This document shows, one piece after another, positions 23,501 to 38,616 of a stretch of DNA of 64,000 bases. The position numbers and the translations under genes were made by a program. The stretch spans positions 84,242-148,241 of the forward strand of contig VXCM01002037.1 of the NCBI GenBank assembly GCA_014773175.1, read 5' to 3'. The DNA is from Lucifuga dentata. Taxonomy: Eukaryota; Chordata; Actinopteri; Ophidiiformes; Bythitidae. The notes under the pieces are model-generated. The model was not told the DNA's origin and did no database searches. It saw only the letters and a program-made list of their open reading frames with translations. How positions within the stretch are numbered: position 1 is the first letter of the stretch; each line of letters opens with the position of its first letter.

Positions 23501-26500
23501 GAACATAGGTAGTTTCACCTTCGCTGGTGATACCCGGGTGAGTGCTTCCCCGCATGGCGTGACGCATTACGCGCAGCTTCCGTCTCTACTTTTGGACGAA
23601 ACGTAAATGAATGCATGAAAAGACATGAAGATGCATTTTGTTCTTTGTGAAGGCCTCTCAATCAAAAAGCATTTTGGGTGCAAATAGTGTGCGCTTTCAC
23701 TTCCTCTCCATCTAAAAATGCGCTCGCATTTCAAAAGTCCTTTGAGGGCGCCGATCCTACAACACAAGTTCCCAGAATGCTCATCAGCGGCAAGAATTTG
23801 TGGAGTAAAACTTCAAGAACCTCAGATACAAAAATAAAGAAATCCATGTAGAAACCTTAGTCCATGTGTTACAGATGGTTCAAAATTGTACAGAAAAAAT
23901 ATACAATATGAACAACTCTATCTTTGTGCAATATAACTGTATATGTGAGCAACAAACAAATATACAAATATTAAACATGGTAGAATTACGGATAATTTAC
24001 AGAATGCACATTGAGCCAAAACCAGCATTATCCTCCACTATGTTCTGCCAATCAGACTTTTTGAAGTGGCAAAAATTATTTAAACACATTTTCTACTACT
24101 GGATCCACTACATTTCATATGACTTTGATAATAAAATGGCTTTGTGAAAATTGCATGTGTTGTATAAATGTAGAAGCCTGGAAGAGACTGATGTGTCTGT
24201 CCATAATTAACGAAAACTCATGCACATCCGCTGAATGATCTTCATTTTCATATTTATAGGTTAGACACGCTTGGCCTTTAAGACTCATCTTTAAAATAAA
24301 GATGAGAGGCCATGGCTGTCACATATTCCACTGAACAAGAAACTGAAAACTGTGACTGACACCCAGTAAATATTGGTTAAAAATCACATTTTTATAAAAT
24401 CTGCCAACATAATGAGAAACATTATTATGTAACCTTAGCAGGGTAACATAAACAGTATTAAAAAGTAATACGTATTAATTTAAAGAATGAAACACATGGA
24501 GAAATGTTCTTGGTTACATAATTTCTTGACAGACTTGCTCAAGTTACCTTGGACTTTTTTCACCCCAATAAACAGACATTTAAATAGTGAAAACTTGTTT
24601 ATTCTCTTAATGATTCTCTTCTTGCTTTAATCCTCTGTAAAGCCAATTGAGGGTAAAGTAAAACTTCTCCCTTGGGGTCTTAAAGGCCCAAACTCTGAAA
24701 GTATATTCACATATGCAACTGAAGAGTTTGAGTTAAAAATGAAAAACTGTCTTTTGATTTTTTGTTTTTTTTTAAAGATCACTCATCAAAATGCATGTCT
24801 GTACTTGCAATAATACGAAGAAAAAAAAGATTACTAATGAAAACAAACATTTTGCAACATCGGTAAGCATCATTAAGTGGTGATGCTAGCATTTTGTTCG
24901 CATTTAGATCAGAGGCATTAACAAAAATTCACATCTAAATTTAGGGGAAACTATTACGTCAAATTAACCTGAGACTTGGATATGTAGAAAATAGCAATAT
25001 GAGCCAAACATCTAATCAAGCAATGCTTATTAAAGGTTAAAAATTACAGTTACATACAGGTCGACCACAGTGTTTGTGTCTTGGCTTACTTGACATTTTC
25101 CAAGCAAAAATTAGGATGAAAACCTGACAACAGAACCTCTTCATTCACCAATTATGGAAGTGTGCTGTGGTGCACACTACATCTCTCTTGATTAAAACTG
25201 ACAGATCCTGATTATTCATTCTATCAGAACAAAAGAAGTCTCTTGACACAACACTAAGCAAACAGATGTGCTTTAATACAGCACGGTGCTTTAAAGTCAG
25301 AGGGTGTGTGTGTGTATTACAGCACGGACATTTTTTGATTAAAACAGAACAGACTTTTGATCGACACATTCCATTGTAATACAAATTGATCGCAATCCCT
25401 GGGATGCGGAGAAAATTTACAATTAATTTGTGTCGGGGTCGAGGGAGGAGCCTGTTAAAAGTTGCACGGACACCTGACATCTCAGAGGAAATAGATAAAA
25501 TTACAACCACCCTCCTCCTGTAGCTCTTTGAAATGATGCTGTGGAAAAGTGCATGCTGCTAGGAAACAGCAGTCTATAGCAAAACAACACTCCCCTGTAT
25601 AATAAGTTTTATCACTGGGATTCAGCATCGAGATATAATATGATATGTCATCTGAGGTTTAAAAAGATGGATTTGTGGCTAGAAATTCTGCCAAAACTCC
25701 CAGCGGGATATTTCTACAGATTGAGCCACTGCGCTCCCATGGCACGAGGCTTTCAGATGGCAGCGCATAATTTTTGTCTCTCATATAACCTTAGCGGTAA
25801 AAAGACTAGAAAATCAGCAGCAGTAAAGTTAAGAAATGACTGTGGGGAATTTATTGGTAAATGTAGCTTTTCCTGTCAAAAACAAAAAGCTGAGGTTGGG
25901 TTTAGCATTACTAAAGGACCATACCAGTGATTGTGCATGTTTGAGCCCACTATATACACAACCCACATTTATGTTACGTTACTGACAAACAATTTCCAAA
26001 ACATTAAACTGTATTTTAGTTTTCCTGTTTTTTTTTTGTTTTTTTTGTAGAAAAGATGGTCATTTTCATTTCTCTGTAAAAGCTGTCTTCTCCTGGGTCT
26101 ACATTTCTTGGTGGAGTAACACACTGTCTTCCATGTAGTTCCATTAAATAAAGTTACTTCTGCAAAAACAGCTTAACAGACATAGTGTTTGCTGTGATGC
26201 ATCTCAACAGTGTTCCAAGTCTCTACAAGCTGATTTTTACAATGTACTGGAACCAACTCAGTCTGGAATTTAACGCTAAAGTCATATATTTTGGAAAATG
26301 GTTGTGTATATTGGGCTGAAACATGCATGATCACTATGGTATGATCCTTTAGGTATGAGGAATAAGCTTTCGTAGCCACATAAAATGTTTTAAGAGGTTT
26401 TCAGGCTGTTATCTTAATGTTAATGGCCACACTTCAAATTCTATAAACTGCCATTTATGCTTAAATCTATGTATGAAATCCATGGCACAGATTTGATCAA

Positions 26501-29500
26501 GAAGAAAGTTTGGGTTTTAGAGAAGAAGTTGATTCAGGAGCACTGAAAACGATGTCATTTAAATTACCAGGTAGAGTGTCACGGGAACTAGTGAAACCAC
26601 AAAGGGCCATAAACAATAAAGCTGTTCAGATGGTCCGTCTGGGTCAGGGAAGTAATGATAGAAGCTTTAACATGACAGCTGCTGCAATAAAAGACAGTGG
26701 TGACAATCAATTCCACTTGGAATTGGGTGAGGGAATGATCGTTTTTGAGATGGACGTGAACAGAGAGATGAATCAAAGACAGAAAGTCAAGTCAGGTCTA
26801 GTTAAAAGATCATACCGGTGATCTGGCGAGTTTGAGCCCAATATGTACAATCCGTATACACGTGACGTTACTGTCAACATTTCCCAAAATAGTGGTAATT
26901 TTTAAAATTGCTTTTCCTACCTTCCAGACTGCCGTTGGCTTCAGTTAATTCCAGTATGCTATTAAAATCAACTTGTAGAGACTTGAAACACACTTGAGAC
27001 ACGTCATCCATCACAGCAAACAACATATCTATCAGGTTTTATTGCCGAAGTAACTTAATTTAACTGAACTGATGTGGAGCTGCGCGGAAGACGATGTATT
27101 TCTCTGCCAGGAAATACAGCTCCAGGAGACGATGGCTGTTAGAGGGAAATTAAAACGACTGTGCCTTCTACAGTTGTGCGTAAGTGGTAGAAGGCGAAAC
27201 ATTGAATTTTAAGGTGGGTGTATCACCTGAACGTTTGATTTTGAAAGATTAGGAGATTTGAAAAACTAACAGGAAAACTAAAATACAGTTTTATGTGTTG
27301 GAAAATGGTTGCCGGTAACGTAACATGTATGCAGGTTGTATATATTGGGCTCAAACATGCACAATCACCAGTATGGTCATTTAAAACTAGATCAATTTAT
27401 AGATAAATAAGTAATAAAATCACATGTATCAATAAGTGAGGTGAAGGCTTATTTAAATAGCATCTTCACTTATTCAACTGAATTGTCAGCATGTTACCAA
27501 GTCTGCCATAAACTGAAAAAATATCCAATATTGGAGCCCAAAAATCTCTACAGGCATAGATGGACACATAACGAGCACCTTAAATGAGGAGAATCAAGAC
27601 TGATGTATTGGGATTTACACACACCCAAACGGAAGTAAGTATAAAGATCACTGAGCTAAGAATAAGCTGGTGAACCTCACTGAGTTGTTATGATGATCAA
27701 TAGAAATGAGCTGAGACGTCTCAAATCCTGTGCCTTGGCAGTTTTGAGTTCAGTGAAACTAGATCTGCTTAGTTCGCTAATGAGCTCTTTTGTTCTGCTT
27801 CAGGGTGTCTAATCGGTTTAAAAAAAAAACAAAAAAAAAAAAACCAGAATTCTCAGCCCCGTTATAGTGAGAGATGGGTGGCCAAAAGTATCAGAAGAAA
27901 AACGATTAAGATCACTTCCCCTTTTAGCTGCTAAAACTGTTGCTGGCCAGCTTCTGTAATGTGAAAAAGTGTAAAAATAGAGCTAAAAGTGCAATGTGGT
28001 GGCAGAAGAAGTGCAAAGTTAATATACAATCCTGTCCTAACATGCTGTCATGGCTAATGTTAACAATTGCCTACTTACACATTTGGCAGACACAGAGCAG
28101 CATTAGAAACCCACTGGAGTTGTTTGTGTCTACCTGATGAATGTAAGTTCAATAAAATCTATTTTGGACTCACCAGATTCCTTAATCTGGTGAGTCCAAA
28201 TTTATCAACTCACTAGATTCCTTAATCTGGTGAGTTGATAAATTTGTTTGTCTGCTGCTTGTTGCCATTTAGTATACAGCAAGTTTATCAGAACTTTTTT
28301 TTTAAAAATGGCAGCATCTGATTGATTAGGGCAGCTAAGACTCAAGTGTACAGTAAATGTGCAAATATTAAAGGATCATACCGGCGACAGGGCATGTTTA
28401 AGCCAAATATATACAATCTACATACATGTTGTGTTGCTGCCAGCCATATCCCCATATTTACTACTTCAGCTGTAAATTTCAGATCTTTTTCCTACCTTCC
28501 AGACTGCCATTGGTTTCAGTTCGTTTCAGTATGTTATTAAAATCAACTCGTAGAGACTTGAAATATGCTTGAGCCATCACAGCGAGCACGATGTTTATTA
28601 GGTTTCTTGCCAAAGTAACTTAAATTAATCGATCCAACACAGAGCTCCAGGGAAGACGATGTATTTCTCCACCAGGAAATATAGTCCCAGGAGAAGACAG
28701 CTTTTTTTTTTTTTTTTTTTTTNTTTTTTTTTTTTTTTTTTTGAGATATTAAAATGTCCTCCTACAACCAAGCGTAAGTGTTAGCAGGTGAAAAATTGGA
28801 TTTTAAGGTGGGTGCATCATCTAGGAATTTGGTTTTGAATGATTAGGGGATTTGAAAAACATAACAGGAAAACTGAAATATAATTTTATGTGTCTGGAAA
28901 TTGGTTGTCAGTAATGTAACATGTATGTGGGTTGTATATATTGGACTCAAACATGCACAATTGCTGGTATGGTCCTTTAACCAAAACAATGAGCTAAATG
29001 CAGGCAAAAATTCTACAGAACAGCAGAGTTGGCTATTAATTATCTGTGGTTCCATCGCTACAAATTGACACTTTCACATTACACATTTATCAATTTCATG
29101 TTAATATGAAAAAGATTGAATAACTATCAAAACCTATAACTTAATAATCCAAAATCAAAACCTACACTCATCCTAATAAAAGCAGTATAGATTTTTTTTT
29201 TTTTTTTTTTTTGGTCATTAAAGGAAATACTGTACCTTTATACCATCTTAGACTGCATATTGAAAGAAATTTTAGGTTTCAGGTATTAATTATCTCCACT
29301 ATGCTGAGCAAATGATTAACGACCTGGTACTGACCTTCCAGCAGATAATTGAGATCTTGGCACTCGACACCTGCTTACCAAGATGTTCGTGTCATTGCGC
29401 CACAGTGACCAACTGGCCAATCAGTCACCAGCTTGACTTTTACCCTCCATTGCCTTGTCTGTGTGTTAACCCAATGTCATAGTAAGGGAGAGTGTATTAT

Positions 29501-30610
29501 AAATGATCGCTGCTGCTCTGGGGGCTGTGTCATGTTATGTTCTACCCACGCCTGTGTCCATTCTTATTTGTAGCTTGTAAAATCATGAAATCGGCAAAAA
29601 CACATTAGAGTAAATCAATATGACTAAACATAATATACCTGTCATTTATGTATGCTTTGTAACTCAGGAAAATTGGGTGACGAGTTCCACTATTTGTTTG
29701 AATGTAGTTACTTTAGTTTGAAAAGAAAGAAATACCTGCCTCTGCAGGATGAGACCTAATGCATATTAGGTGAATAAGTAATGCAGTTCTGAAGATGTCT
29801 TTATTCAGGGTAATTCAGCAAAATTTTGTAAAGAGATTGCATTAGCATTTAGATGTATGTAATATTTATTTACTTATTTATTGTGTTTTGGTTGTTTTTG
29901 TATTCGTCTTGCCTTATGAACTCTGTATACAGTATGTTGACTTTTTCCTCACACCAAGTGGGTCTTATGAGAAATAAAAATATTATTATTATCATCATCA
30001 TCATCATTATATTTTTCTGGAGCTAGCTCCCCAACTATTAGATACATCAAACCGTTAGCTTTCTAGTGAAGCAGCCTCATCTCAACACGTAGCAACGTCT
30101 AATTTACATGTTTCTGACCTATTTGTTACTGTGCAGCAATTCCACTAATTCCACTAGTTAGCAGATCTGGATCCTGATCTGCATCCATACCATTTTACAC
30201 CTATCATGAGAAATGCTCTATCTCACAATGTTAAGAAATCATCATCAAAGGATTTTTATTTTTTATTTTAAAGGCCTGGCACCAAAACATAATGGGTTCT
30301 TCTTTTAACCATGCCCTGCTGTTCAATTAAGTTTGGTCAAAATGTGTAACTTTTTGGGCAGTCCTGCTAACAAATCATAATCTCCTTCATGGTGATTTAA
30401 AAAAAAAAAAAGTTATGATCAAATCATTTTGTAATGTAAGGGTATTAANCCTTCATGGTGATTTAAAAAAAAAAAAAGTTATGATCAAATCATTTTGTAA
30501 TGTAAGGGTATTAAATGTACTATATCCATTGAGAACTTTTAAAACCAGAGTTAAAAACCAGAGAAGCGAAACTTTAATATCACGAAGAGATAAAGTGTGT
30601 TTTGTGGGAA

Positions 30611-30641
<31 letters not shown>

Positions 30642-31243
30642 ANACGAAGAGATAAAGTGTGTTTTGTGGGAAATAAATATATATATATATATAAATAAAT
30701 AAATGTTTTCTCATGCATCAACAACATATCCACATTTCATCTTATCAGATGCCTGTTAACTTTTGGACTTTTTTGTTCTGATTCTCTAGCAAACGTCAAC
30801 AGTTGCTGTGCTGATCAAAAAGCTGTGACATGGCATGAAGCCACTTATTTCTCTCCTGTCTGCCTTATCCTGCTACACACTATTACAAAAAAAAGAAAAA
30901 GAAAAGAAAACATGGGTGGTGAAGTTCTCCTCGGCATTAAAAAGAAACATAACTTGTTGCTCTCTTCCAATTATATTCCCTCTCATTCACATGTGCTGTC
31001 TCTGCTTGAGACTTCCTCCTCTTCATGGTTGGTGGCACAACGGCTGTTATGAAAGCAGGAACGATTTCCAAGATGGCCAAAAAATAAAAAAAACGACACA
31101 GGCTCAATTTTTTGTAAGCTGGTCGAAAGAGAGAATAGAAATATTGTTGCCTGTAAATAATACTGAAGGAAAAACAAATATTACTTTAATGAAGAGACCA
31201 GAAAGGCTGTAAACCAGAAGTGCAAATTCTGTTACCCCATGCA

Positions 31244-31283
<40 letters not shown>

Positions 31284-32233
31284 CACAGGGTCAGTTCATT
31301 GAATCACTTCTGCTAACATGACTTTTGTTTTAAAGGACCATACCATCCAATTTGCATGTTTGAGCCTAATATATTAAGTTTTCATACGTTACATTACTGA
31401 CAATCATTTCTCAAAGCATACTACTGGAATGGTGATTCAATTTTTTTTTTTTTTCCCTACTTCCATTGGTTTCAGTTCATTCTGGTACACTATTAAAACC
31501 AGCTTAATACCTCAAAAGTTCTTGGGATAGGTAATCCATCATCGTGAACGAGACATATATTCAGGTTTTTTGGTTTTTTTTAGAAGTTACATAATTTTAG
31601 CGTTTAAGTGAAATAAAAAGCACAGAGTGAATGTATGTTCTCCACTGGCAAATGCAGTCCCAAAAGAAGACCTACGTTTATTGAAAAATTTAAACGACCG
31701 TGACTTCATAAGGCTGCGTAACTATTAGCAGGCGAAACATCGGTTTTTAAGGTGGGTGTATCACTTGAAAATTTGATTTTGAAAGATTAAGAGATTTTGC
31801 AAAATATCAGAAAAGCTGAAATACGGTTTTATCCTTTGGGAAATGATTGTCAGTAATGTAACGTATGAAAATTTAATACATTAGGCTCAAACATGCAAAA
31901 TGGCAGATATGGTCCTTTAAAAAAATTTAACTTCAAAAGCACAAAAGGAAATCAGTAAAATTGCCAATTTTGAATTTTATTCTAAACTAATTTATGTTTT
32001 TATTGACTGTACACTACAAAATTTAATGTTGACTGCATGGATTTGACTTTAACGGGGAATTTTTTGGACAATTGTGTTTTAAAATACCATATAACACCAC
32101 TGATTACAGAAAATAAAGTGGCCAAGGTTTCAATATAAAAAGAAATATGAATTCAGCTCAGAAAGGGCGCCATAGTTTTATATTTCTGCAGCTACATTCT
32201 TATATTTGGTTTTGTAAATAGTATATACATATG

Positions 32234-32269
<36 letters not shown>

Positions 32270-32299
32270 ACAGCNTTTTGTAAATAGTATATACATATG

Positions 32300-32335
<36 letters not shown>

Positions 32336-35300
32336 ACAGCTGTAGTTTCAATGTAGAAAAGGAGCATCATGTTCCAGTAATTTAAGAAAATCGGCCCAGA
32401 GAGGCAAACTTCTTTTCACAATGTCATTACTCCATTATCTACTCACTGTTGTATAGCTCAATATATTAACTTATTATCCACTAAATAGTCCACCAAACAC
32501 ACTTTTTAGAACCCCACTAAACACGCTGTCTCCCCCAGGTCTATCTTCATTTAGTTTATATATCAGTTATTCTTCAGCAAATGATTTTCAAAATTTCCCT
32601 ATTTAGATAGAGAATATTTCTAATCAGGTCACTACATCTCTCAGCCATGTCCAGCTGTGTGCCAACTAAAGGCAGACAGTCGCAGGAGACGCTGACTCCA
32701 GTTCTTTTTCTGATTTGCCTCAGCAAAAAAAAAAAAGATGAATAGTCATTCATTCTTTTAAAAGACCATACTGGCAATCATGTATGTTTGAGCCCAATAC
32801 ATACAGTATAACCTGCATACATGTCACATTACTGACAACCAATTTCCAAACCGTAAAACCATATTTTAATTTTCCTGTTATTTTTTCAAATTCTGTAATC
32901 TTAAAATTCAATGTTTTGTCTTCTAACACTTGTGCACTGTTGTGCACGGTCATTTTAATTGCTCCATAAATGCCATCTTCACCTGGGACTATATTTCCTG
33001 GTGGAGAAATACATGGTCTTCCATGCAGCTCCTTGCTGGATCGGTTAAAGTTACTTCAACAAAAAACCATAATAGATGTGTTTTTTGCTGTGATGGATTA
33101 TGTAAGTCAAATGTCTTTCAAGTCTCTACAAGTTGATTTTAATAGCGTACTGGAATGAACTGAAACCAATGACAGTCTGGAANTCAAGTCTCTACAAGTT
33201 GATTTTAATAGCGTACTGGAATGAACTGAAACCAATGACAGTCTGGAAGGTAGGATTTTTTTTTTTAATTTAATGCTAAAGTAGTATATTTTGGGAAATG
33301 ATTGTCAGTAACGTTAACGTGTATGTGGATTTTATACGTTGGGCTTAAACCTGCAGGATTGCTGGTATGTTTCTTTGATAATGATTTTCTGCATGCACAC
33401 AGGAAGTTTTTGTGCCCTTTTCTCCGTGGTGCAATGACTTACATTAAAAAAATAAAAAAATCTCAACAAAAGCAAAATGACCCGTTTGCACTGTTAAAGG
33501 ACCATACCATCCATTTTGCATGTTTGAGCCTAATAGATTCAATTTTCTTACATGTAAGGTTACTGACAATCATTTCCCAAAGCATAAAACCATATTTCAA
33601 CTTTCCTCATATTTTACAAAATCTCTTAACCTTTCAAAATCAAATATTCAAGCAATACACCCACCTTAAAAATCGATGTTTCGCCTGCTAATAGTTANAA
33701 ATCAAATATTCAAGCAATACACCCACCTTAAAAATCGATGTTTCGCCTGCTAATAGTTACGCAAAATTATGAAGTCAAGGTCATTAAAAATTTTTGACAA
33801 ACTCAGGTCTTCTTTTGGGACTATATTTCCCAGTGGAGACATACATTCACTCTGCGCTTTTAATTGCAGTTAAACTCTAAAATTACGAAACTTTGAAAAA
33901 ACCTGAATACAAGTCTTGTTCGCGATGATGGATTACCTATCCCAAGAACATTTCAAGTATCATCAAGTTGATTTTAATAGCGTACCAGAATGAACTGAAA
34001 CCAATGGCGGTTTGGAAGGTAGGAATTTTTTTTTTTTTAAACTCACCATTCCAGTAGTATGCTTTGGGAAATGATTTTGAGTAACGTTATGTGTATGAAA
34101 ATTGAATATATTAGGCTCAAACATGCAAAATAGCGATTTCTGCTAACCTGTAGTGAAACTTCTACATGACTGATTCTTTGAGACAGGGGAGCCTGAAAGT
34201 CCAAAATGAACCTGCACGCTAATTAAAGCTCACCCATATTATGTATGAAGCGACATATAGTAGATTTAAATATGTGGTATAACAGAAAGGAAAACAGTGT
34301 ATTTATAATGGTTAAAATCTTCAAGTAGACATGGAACAAGAATTTCAGACATCCACTGTTTGCTGCATTCCACCTCTTTCAATGCTGTCGCTCCTCTTAT
34401 ATATATAATAAAAATAACAAATCGTTAATTAGTAGCTACAGCATCTTTGAAGACACTTGTTTGTCAACACAACAGATTGAATTTTAAAAGCTAAACTGAT
34501 AATGATAAACAGCCTAATATCTCTATTGCTGCTGTATGGCATTCACTCCACTCTGCTGAAACGTTTCTATAAAATTAGTTTTCGAATTATTGATTTGAAA
34601 GCCTTCTCGAAACAGAGAATAACTTGACAGAGTAAAGACTCAAACTTCTAATAACAAAAATAACTTGGAGTCTGCAACCCTCTGCTTTAACATGCCAACA
34701 TAAAACTAACTAAAAAAACAGCACAATCTACACCCACGAAAAAAAAAAAAAAACNTTTTTTTTTTTTTTTAGAATTACAATAATTAGCATATACCTTAAT
34801 TTCTATGATTCACACAACAACAATGTGATAATTTCAGAACGGCACTGTCAAAGGAAATGTTTAATCCTAATATTTCTAACTGACTGGCAAAATGAACCAG
34901 CTTTTCTTAATTATTTCTGCATTAACCTTAGAATATATTTTCTTTCTCTCTTTTTTCTTTACACAATTCACACTTTAACCCATTATCACTTATCTACTGG
35001 AACTGCGATGCAACTGTTTGTCTTCAGGGAGAGCAGACATGATTATGTCCCGACACATGAATTAATACACACACCTGAAAATACATTTCAGGTGTGTGTA
35101 TGACCCCTACAAAAACATACATAAGTAAAAAGCTCATTCGCAGACTCTTACACATGCTACTGGTAAAGCTGTCTTTCCAGACGAGTCTACCAGGCTATGA
35201 TCATTGAATATTCAGTAAAGGTCAATCCAAATGCATAAATGTTGTAATAGTGTATATGCATAAGTCCCTGGACAGCTAGATCCAGAGACAGAGAGGTAAA

Positions 35301-38300
35301 TGCCTCTCCCCATGAGTATATGAATTGCATGTGTATATTATCATATTTCATCCATCCATCCTATTAGAATTCATCATCTATATATTAACCCTTTGCAGTC
35401 AAACATTACGTTTTCAAGTTGTTTGCTGATTTTTGGAGACTTTCCTTCATTTTCCAGAATATTTTAGAATCAAGTGGAGATTGACAACTTTTTAAAATTT
35501 ATTTTAGCTCATTTCTTTCAGAATGGCTTTTTTCTTCTTCCAAAAATGAATACATACAGTATATCTTATATCTTATTTATGGTATGACACAGGAAGTCTT
35601 AATCTTGGATATATAAAGCATATGATTGATCTCAGACTAAAAGATATGGATTTACAGAGATGGAATGACATATTATATAGTAACCCTTTGTGCAACACTT
35701 ACAGATTGTTTAAAGTTAATTTTGATTTTGAGAGTTATCTTACTGTGTTGAGCCCAGTTGAAAGAATTTATTTGTCAAATTGGGAGTCATAATTTACCTG
35801 TTTCGGAGTGTAGATACCGTATATACTCGAGTATAAGCCGAGTTTTTATTACCAAATTTCACAAAGCAAATCGGGGAGTCGACTTATACATTTGATCGAA
35901 ATTCCTATCCTTAGAATGAGATATTCCCTGACAAAACACTTATCCAGCACATTTTGCGGCAGCCAGTAAGCACTCTTGTGATTGGTCCATTACGGTAATC
36001 AGCTGTTGAAATAAATTACCAATACCGGTGTTAGAGCCATTTCTTGGTTAATTATCAAATGTTTAAAATATTTAATTTGGGAAAAGTGAAATCAAATAAG
36101 TTATTATTTTTGAATGTTTATATCTTAAATGGCGATTAGGCGATGATTGCTGGCTGCTTCACAGAGGAGGTGTCAGCTGGAGGCGGAGCCAGTGTTTATG
36201 AGGAACGGGGCAGCGGTATAGTTTTTGACCTCACCTCACGTCATGTTTTGTTATTTNGTGTTTATGAGGAACGGGGCAGCGGTATAGTTTTTGACCTCAC
36301 CTCACGTCATGTTTTGTTATTTTTATTTTGAAAATAAATAAGTTATGAAAAGAACAAGAGCGCGATGTTGTCATTCCGGTATGCATCAGGAAGAGAAGCC
36401 CCGTTAAAGTGGTGAAGTTTTAAAATAGCCGCCACAACCCGTACATGGATTATTTTCAGAAAATCACAGGAATTCTATGATAATACCCAGAAAAANNNNN
36501 NNNNNNNNNNNNNNNNNNNNNNGGGGGGGGGGGGGGGGGGGTTTGACTTATACATGAGATCGGCTTATACACAAGTATATACAGTATGCAAGTGATAATA
36601 CACTCAAACCATGTTTTGTTTAACTGGTGATCCAGGAAATAAGTTTTATTTGTTCTGTTTTTAATGAAGACAGAAGCAAATTGATTAAAAGATATTATAG
36701 AGTAAACCCTATTGTTTACAAATTTAAGGAGCTGATGCACACAAGTAATGTTCAAGTTTTGTTTAATCTGGTTACCTTCATTAAGTGGAGTTTTTGGTTT
36801 CTAAATATAATTGACCTTTATGTATGTGCAGAGTTTTGGTTTCTATGTTTTGTTTGTGTGCTGTTATTTTCATTCTTATACCCTGGTGAGGGATCTATAG
36901 GAAAAAAATAAATACTACAAAAAAAAAAAATAATAATAATTTTTTAGAACAATATTTCAGACTCCATGAGCTAAGGGAAGGTACTTGAAAAAAAATACTT
37001 CTCTCACTTTTATTTTTTTTTTAATTCGGTTCTCATAACCAATCCTCTCAGCCACCAACAAAAGCCTGACTTGAACTTTAGACAAATGAATAAATCATCG
37101 CGATGAAAGCTCACTGGAAGAGGTATGATGCACAGCATATTCACATTTGTGTTTTCATGGCTGATTTACTTTAACAAGTGTTGGCATGGAGACGGCGAGA
37201 GGCCACCTACCACATTAGCGTGTTTGTCCTTGATATTATTCCATCTATTGAATAATGAATGTTGATAATGATTGCTGAATAGTGTTGTACACGGAATAGC
37301 TGGGTTGAACACTGTCCTTCCTTTCCTCTTGCATCAACTCAAATCATGACAAATCAATATTTGATGATGTGTCGGAACAAAGTTCTTTGCGTTTCTTGCT
37401 GTTTGGTGTAATGTTACAGACTTACCCTCAGGCGCATCAGCATCACAGATTTTTGTGGTTGCAACAGTGCCGTTCCCAGATGTGGGACCTTCTGAGGGCA
37501 TTTGGCTCTGACAAAAAACACACACACAAAATATATGTAAAAATCGAGAAAATACTTCACATGTGAATAAAAATGACAAAGCTATCTCTCAATCAACTGG
37601 TAAGTAAAGTAACACAGCCTCTCACACTAAAATCAAATAATCTTAATTTTTTTTCCTTTCACCAATTTCTATAGAAAAGCATGATTCTACAAAAATGGCA
37701 CATTCATTCTGCGAAAAAATTTTTTTAATCATGTCTTTTAAAGAGACTCAGAGACATGAAGTACAGCAGGACTTTTAGAAGGAGCGTGACTAAATTTACG
37801 ACAAGCTACACCGATGCTCCTCGCAAGCAAATGTTCCCTTTTTTTTTTTTTAATTTATTTATTTTCACTGCAGTAGTCTGTCAAATGCTGATCACTGGAA
37901 TGTAGAGAGAAGAAGTGTGTGTACGTGTGTGTGTGTATCACGCAGAGAAAAAACACAAGGTTCTTGTCAACTTAACAACAGCACAGGCTCTACCTGTATA
38001 TCGTCTTATCAGTTCACAGACAAATCAGCAAACCGTTTCCATTTTTTTTTGTTTTTGGCAAATAAAAACCGAACTTAAAATAACTTAAAGTCTCTTGTGC
38101 CGTAGCAGTTGCAAAGTTCAAACGAGGACAAATTTTAAATGAGGAGTGAGCAGCAGTGTACCTGTGTGGCAAAAGGCAAATATCTGCTTTTTCCCCACAG
38201 CAACGGCTCAAAGTGTTTACACTCAGATAATGTAGAGTGGGACGCCATGTGTTGTGTGTGTGAGGCTCTCAGTGGAAAACAGCTGCAGGTGGAAAAAAAA

Positions 38301-38583
38301 AAAAAAAAAANGGAAAAAAAAAAAAAAAAAATATCCAGAATACTTCAGACTTCAAGTGTTATTTAAACTGGCAGTTCAAACCATAAAATTTGCACTGACA
38401 GATCCAGCGATGCATCTCGTGCATTCTGGCCTATTTATGTAATCTAAATTTCCTGTGATACAGAGATCACAGATACACTCCGATGTTCAATCCTGAAACA
38501 ACACGGGAAATTAGCCACATAATGCAACTTTCATGCGCTTTGAGTTGTTGCTCAGCTTTGATCATGTGTGTGTGTGTGTGTGT

Positions 38584-38616
<33 letters not shown>

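Larger units (their letters stand above)
21080..37425 (-). other. lmbrd1 intron, 16.3 kb
   Basis: Longest complete intron. It carries eight T2-like MITE copies or fragments, the LINE relic with its nested TA element, hairpins and several assembly overlaps. Stretches 22430-25900 and 34140-35060 contain no gene or repeat I recognise; 23200-23770 is richer in CG than its surroundings. Confidence 0.75.

Noticed and set aside
25145..25510. 121-codon minus-strand frame
   Set aside because: No recognisable family, no splice or promoter context, AT-rich intron.
26510..26821. 103-codon plus frame in an lmbrd1 intron
   Set aside because: No recognised domain; its end runs into a T2-like MITE terminal repeat (…KRSYR from GTTAAAAGATCATACCGG).
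36143..36331. Tandem duplication with a repeated peptide (VYEERGSGIVFDLTSRH twice)
   Set aside because: Exact 65-bp repeat around N36257, an unmerged contig overlap.
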